Positions 5,387-7,134 of a stretch of 7,134 nucleotides of DNA are shown one piece after another; the stretch's first letter is position 1, and every line of letters begins with the position of its first letter. Made by a program: the position numbers and the translations under genes. This DNA is from an uncultured Lachnospiraceae bacterium. Lineage in GTDB: Bacteria > Bacillota > Clostridia > Lachnospirales > Lachnospiraceae. The notes beneath the pieces were generated by a model. That model was not told where the DNA came from. It worked only from the letters and a program-made list of their open reading frames with translations, and searched no databases. The DNA is taken from NCBI GenBank assembly GCA_910577065.1, contig CAJTLD010000127.1:1-7134 (forward strand). Direction: 5' to 3'.

Positions 5387-6433
5387 ATGGCAGTACATAC
5401 AAAAACAGACTTGTTACAGATGCAGAGCCTGCCACTTGACGCAAAGATCAGAATGACCGCAAGGCGTATAAGTGTATTTTGCGATAGTGAAGATGCTTAT
5501 TTAAGCATATCGGGCGGAAAAGATAGCAGGGTATTAGATGATTTGGAACGGCGGTTTGTAAAATCTGGCATACCAAGAGTTTTCATAAATACCGGATTAG
5601 AGTATAGGAGCGTCAGAGAGTGCGGCACAAAATACGCAGATGTGGTATTAAGACCGGAAAAGAATTTTAGAGAAGTGCTAACAGAGTATGGCTATCCGGT
5701 TATATCAAAAGAAGTAGCACAGACAATAACAGAGGCGAGGATCGGACTAAAAAACGGAAAAAATCAAAAAAGAATAGAAATGCTAAACGGCACATTAAAG
5801 AAAAAGGACGGCACAAAGAGCATATTTAACATACCGCATTACAAATTTTTATTAGATGCGCCGTTTCGTATCTCACATAAATGTTGCGATGTGATGAAAA
5901 AGAAACCGGCAAAAAAGTATGAGAAGGAAACTGGCAGGTTGCCAATTTTGGCAACAATGGCAGAGGAAAGCCGGTTAAGGCTGCAAAAGTGGTTATTGCA
6001 TGGCTGTAATGCTTTTGATATGAAACGCCCGCAGTCAACGCCTATGGCTTTTTGGACGGAAAACGATGTTTTGGAATACATATTCAAATACAAGATTGAT
6101 TATGCGGAATGTTACGGCGACATAGTACCGCAGGTTGATGAAAGCCAAATAGAAGGACAGATGAACTTATACGACATAACACATAACTATGAGGGTTGCA
6201 GATTTTGTACTACTGGCTGCAAAAGAACCGGTTGCATTTTCTGTTTATTCGGAATAAGGCAGACACCAAACAAAATATTGCAGCTTGAAAAACAAGATAA
6301 AAAACTTGCGGATTATGTTTTAAATGGCGGCAAATATGACAGCACAGGAATGTGGATCCCGACAAATGAGGGGTTGGGATATACCAAAATTTTAGACTAT
6401 CTGAAAGAGAACGGTATAGAAATACCATACTAA
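5387..6433 (+). CDS. PAPS reductase / DndC-like PP-loop protein of a mobile element
   Basis: A 348-residue cytoplasmic protein. The PP-loop ATP-pyrophosphatase signature SGGKDS is at 42-47, followed by the Rossmann-like pattern of adenine-nucleotide alpha hydrolases (FINTGLEYRSV, 67-76). A CC pair is at 166-167, and MAEES (191-195) is typical of phage-type PAPS reductase-like proteins. A C-terminal cysteine cluster lies at C271, C274, C278, C283 and C286 and could bind an Fe-S cluster or zinc. Family members reduce PAPS, activate sulfur for DNA phosphorothioation (DndC) or thiolate RNA. None of the partners dndB, dndD or dndE is visible here, so assimilatory sulfate reduction or DNA phosphorothioation cannot be claimed. 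These proteins are frequent in Firmicute phages and plasmids, which fits the neighbours. The ATG at 5387 follows a G-rich weak ribosome site. Confidence 0.82.
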   Translation: MAVHTKTDLLQMQSLPLDAKIRMTARRISVFCDSEDAYLSISGGKDSRVLDDLERRFVKSGIPRVFINTGLEYRSVRECGTKYADVVLRPEKNFREVLTEYGYPVISKEVAQTITEARIGLKNGKNQKRIEMLNGTLKKKDGTKSIFNIPHYKFLLDAPFRISHKCCDVMKKKPAKKYEKETGRLPILATMAEESRLRLQKWLLHGCNAFDMKRPQSTPMAFWTENDVLEYIFKYKIDYAECYGDIVPQVDESQIEGQMNLYDITHNYEGCRFCTTGCKRTGCIFCLFGIRQTPNKILQLEKQDKKLADYVLNGGKYDSTGMWIPTNEGLGYTKILDYLKENGIEIPY

Positions 6434-6905
6434 CCCCGCGCCCTATTCGTGGGAAAACCGCAAAGCGGCGGGGCAGGTTCGGCACCTGCAGGGTGTATTT
6501 GTAGCGAGGTTGGCAACCTTGCGGCAGATGCAGCAGGCAAATAGCTGTTATCTGTATACTGTGAAAAAATTGCAGCGGTCACGCCTGCTAGAAAGCGTGT
6601 AGACGGTCAACAAGTTTTCAGTTGCTTTTTAATGTGAAAAGTAGCCCACACAGTAAATTATAAGCCGATGCGGGATTATATGAAGAAAGCGAGGGATCCG
6701 CCCTAAAAAGGGCAGCAGGAGCGTTACATAGAACCTAAAAAAGAATAGAAAAATAGCCGTTGCGTTGGTAGCGCAGCGACTAAAGAATTGGTGCAAATGC
6801 AATAACTCAATCTAAGAGAATTATACCACTTATTGCGTTTGCCGTCAAGCCAAAACACCGGCAAAAAAGCCGGTTTCGGGCTTGTTCAAGCTATTAACTT
6901 TAGGA
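6434..6905 (+). ncRNA. candidate large ornate structured RNA
   Basis: About 470 nt without a credible ORF but dense in helices. CCCCG/CGGGG (6434-6438/6469-6473) encloses CCC/GGG and CCGC-AAA-GCGG. CAGGT/ACCTG is at 6474-6488, and 8-bp GCGAGGTT/AACCTTGC at 6504-6522. GCAGAT/ATCTGT (6524-6529/6550-6555) contains CAGC/GCTG. Long-range TACTGTG/CACAGTA joins 6557-6563 with 6649-6655 around CACGC/GCGTG. TATAA/TTATA is at 6659-6680, GCCCT/AGGGC at 6700-6713, and a 9-bp hairpin at 6758-6778. A 13-bp stem joins 6793-6805 with 6830-6842, and CAAGCC/GGCTTG (6846-6884) encloses ACCGGC/GCCGGT. Wobbles occur in several stems. Size, position in a mobile element and multi-branch layout recall ROOL, GOLLD or ARRPOF RNAs, but I cannot confirm a family. 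Ends are approximate, and the strand is taken from the flanking genes and from G:U pairs. Confidence 0.6.
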
Positions 6906-6949
6906 TATACAGAGAAGATAATAAGACGCAAAAAGAAGGTGTAATAAAG

Positions 6950-7134
6950 TTGGGATATTTTAAAACATCAGTAGAGGCAGGGGCAACGATCGAGGTAACG
7001 AAAAGTTATACAAAGCGGGTAGGGGTAAAGGTAAGAGGCAGGAAGGAGAAACCGACAGCAGAGGAAATAGAAAAGGTTAATCAGATGAACGCAGAGAGAA
7101 CCCTCCGGCTAAAGATAAATAATAATTTTGGAGT
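6950..7134 (+). CDS. N-terminus of a probable replication-initiation (REP_ORF2-G2P-like) protein, cut by the right edge
   Basis: A frame opens at TTG 6950 and runs without a stop to the window end (61 codons plus two bases). The ribosome site AGAAGGT (6934-6940) is nine bases upstream. The protein begins LGYFKTSVEAGATIEVTKSY and is basic (KRVGVKVRGRKEKP), then shows TAEEIEKVNQMNAERTLRL and ends INNNFG. That order, with a basic N-terminus, a helix of EKVNQ/NAER type and an INxNFG stretch, resembles Clostridia rolling-circle replication proteins, in which the HUH endonuclease motifs follow just downstream. Those motifs are outside the window, so the assignment rests on resemblance alone. The coding reading itself is firmer than the function. 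Confidence 0.55.
   Translation, partial: MGYFKTSVEAGATIEVTKSYTKRVGVKVRGRKEKPTAEEIEKVNQMNAERTLRLKINNNFG

Noticed and set aside
5387..6433. DNA phosphorothioation (Dnd) defence system
   Set aside because: Only a PP-loop protein is present. No dndB, dndD, dndE or restriction partner is seen, so naming it dndC would be unsupported.
6210..6485. A leftward 91-codon frame over the end of the PP-loop gene
   Set aside because: It is antisense to a clear coding region, is cysteine/arginine-rich nonsense and lacks a ribosome site.
6857..6884. Hairpin ACCGGC/GCCGGT as an intrinsic terminator
   Set aside because: It is followed by TTTCGGGCTTG rather than a T-run, and it is enclosed by another helix (CAAGCC/GGCTTG), so it reads better as part of the structured RNA.
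6434..6905. Group II or group I intron, tmRNA, or tRNA
   Set aside because: No group II domain V-like hairpin, no group I core I could recognise, no tRNA-like CCA end and no full cloverleaf. The T-loop-like hairpin at 6473-6489 stands alone.
1..7134. CRISPR array or tandem repeat arrays
   Set aside because: No regularly spaced repeats were found. The only repeats are the operator 13-mers, the terminator 16-mer pair and hairpin arms.

Overview
The window looks like a chromosomal segment of a low-to-moderate GC Firmicute, most likely a gut or rumen Clostridia member of the Lachnospiraceae type. The grounds are strong AAGGAG-type ribosome binding sites, frequent TTG/GTG starts, the style of the XRE regulator, and protein content typical of that group. 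This placement is inference from sequence style, not a database match.

Left part (1-1019): a possible gene tail at the very edge, an AT-rich non-coding stretch with a near-perfect 63-bp hairpin (246-308), a leftward XRE/Cro-type repressor (422-799, TTG start), and a divergent control region. That region holds one promoter in each direction. Both promoters have 17-bp spacers, and both spacers contain the same 13-mer, ATGTTCTGTTTGT. The rightward promoter also has an inverted copy over its predicted start point, so the repressor probably controls itself and the rightward operon.

Centre (1020-4926): a tightly packed rightward operon. It has a 57-codon small protein overlapping the next gene, a pseudaminic acid synthase (PseI/NeuB family), a free-standing ATP-grasp ligase, and a 571-residue protein joining a PseG-type UDP-sugar hydrolase to a class I SAM methyltransferase. 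PseG and PseI are consecutive steps of nonulosonic (sialic-like) acid synthesis. The ATP-grasp and methyltransferase suggest the sugar is further decorated, possibly with a methylated aminoacyl group. The pathway is incomplete here: pseB, pseC, pseH and the CMP-transferase pseF are absent.

Junction (4927-5178): two tandem stem-loops followed by T-runs, sharing a 16-nt repeat (15/16). The first can also form a competing anti-terminator-like pairing.

Right part (5179-7134): a different, more AT-rich and mobile-looking module. It has a 65-codon IS30-like HTH protein, a PP-loop PAPS-reductase/DndC-like protein with a cysteine cluster, about 470 nt of non-coding DNA packed with stem-loops (a candidate large ornate structured RNA), and the start of a gene resembling a rolling-circle replication protein, cut by the window edge. 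The main points of interest are the candidate structured RNA and the phage-repressor-like control of a modified nonulosonic acid cassette.
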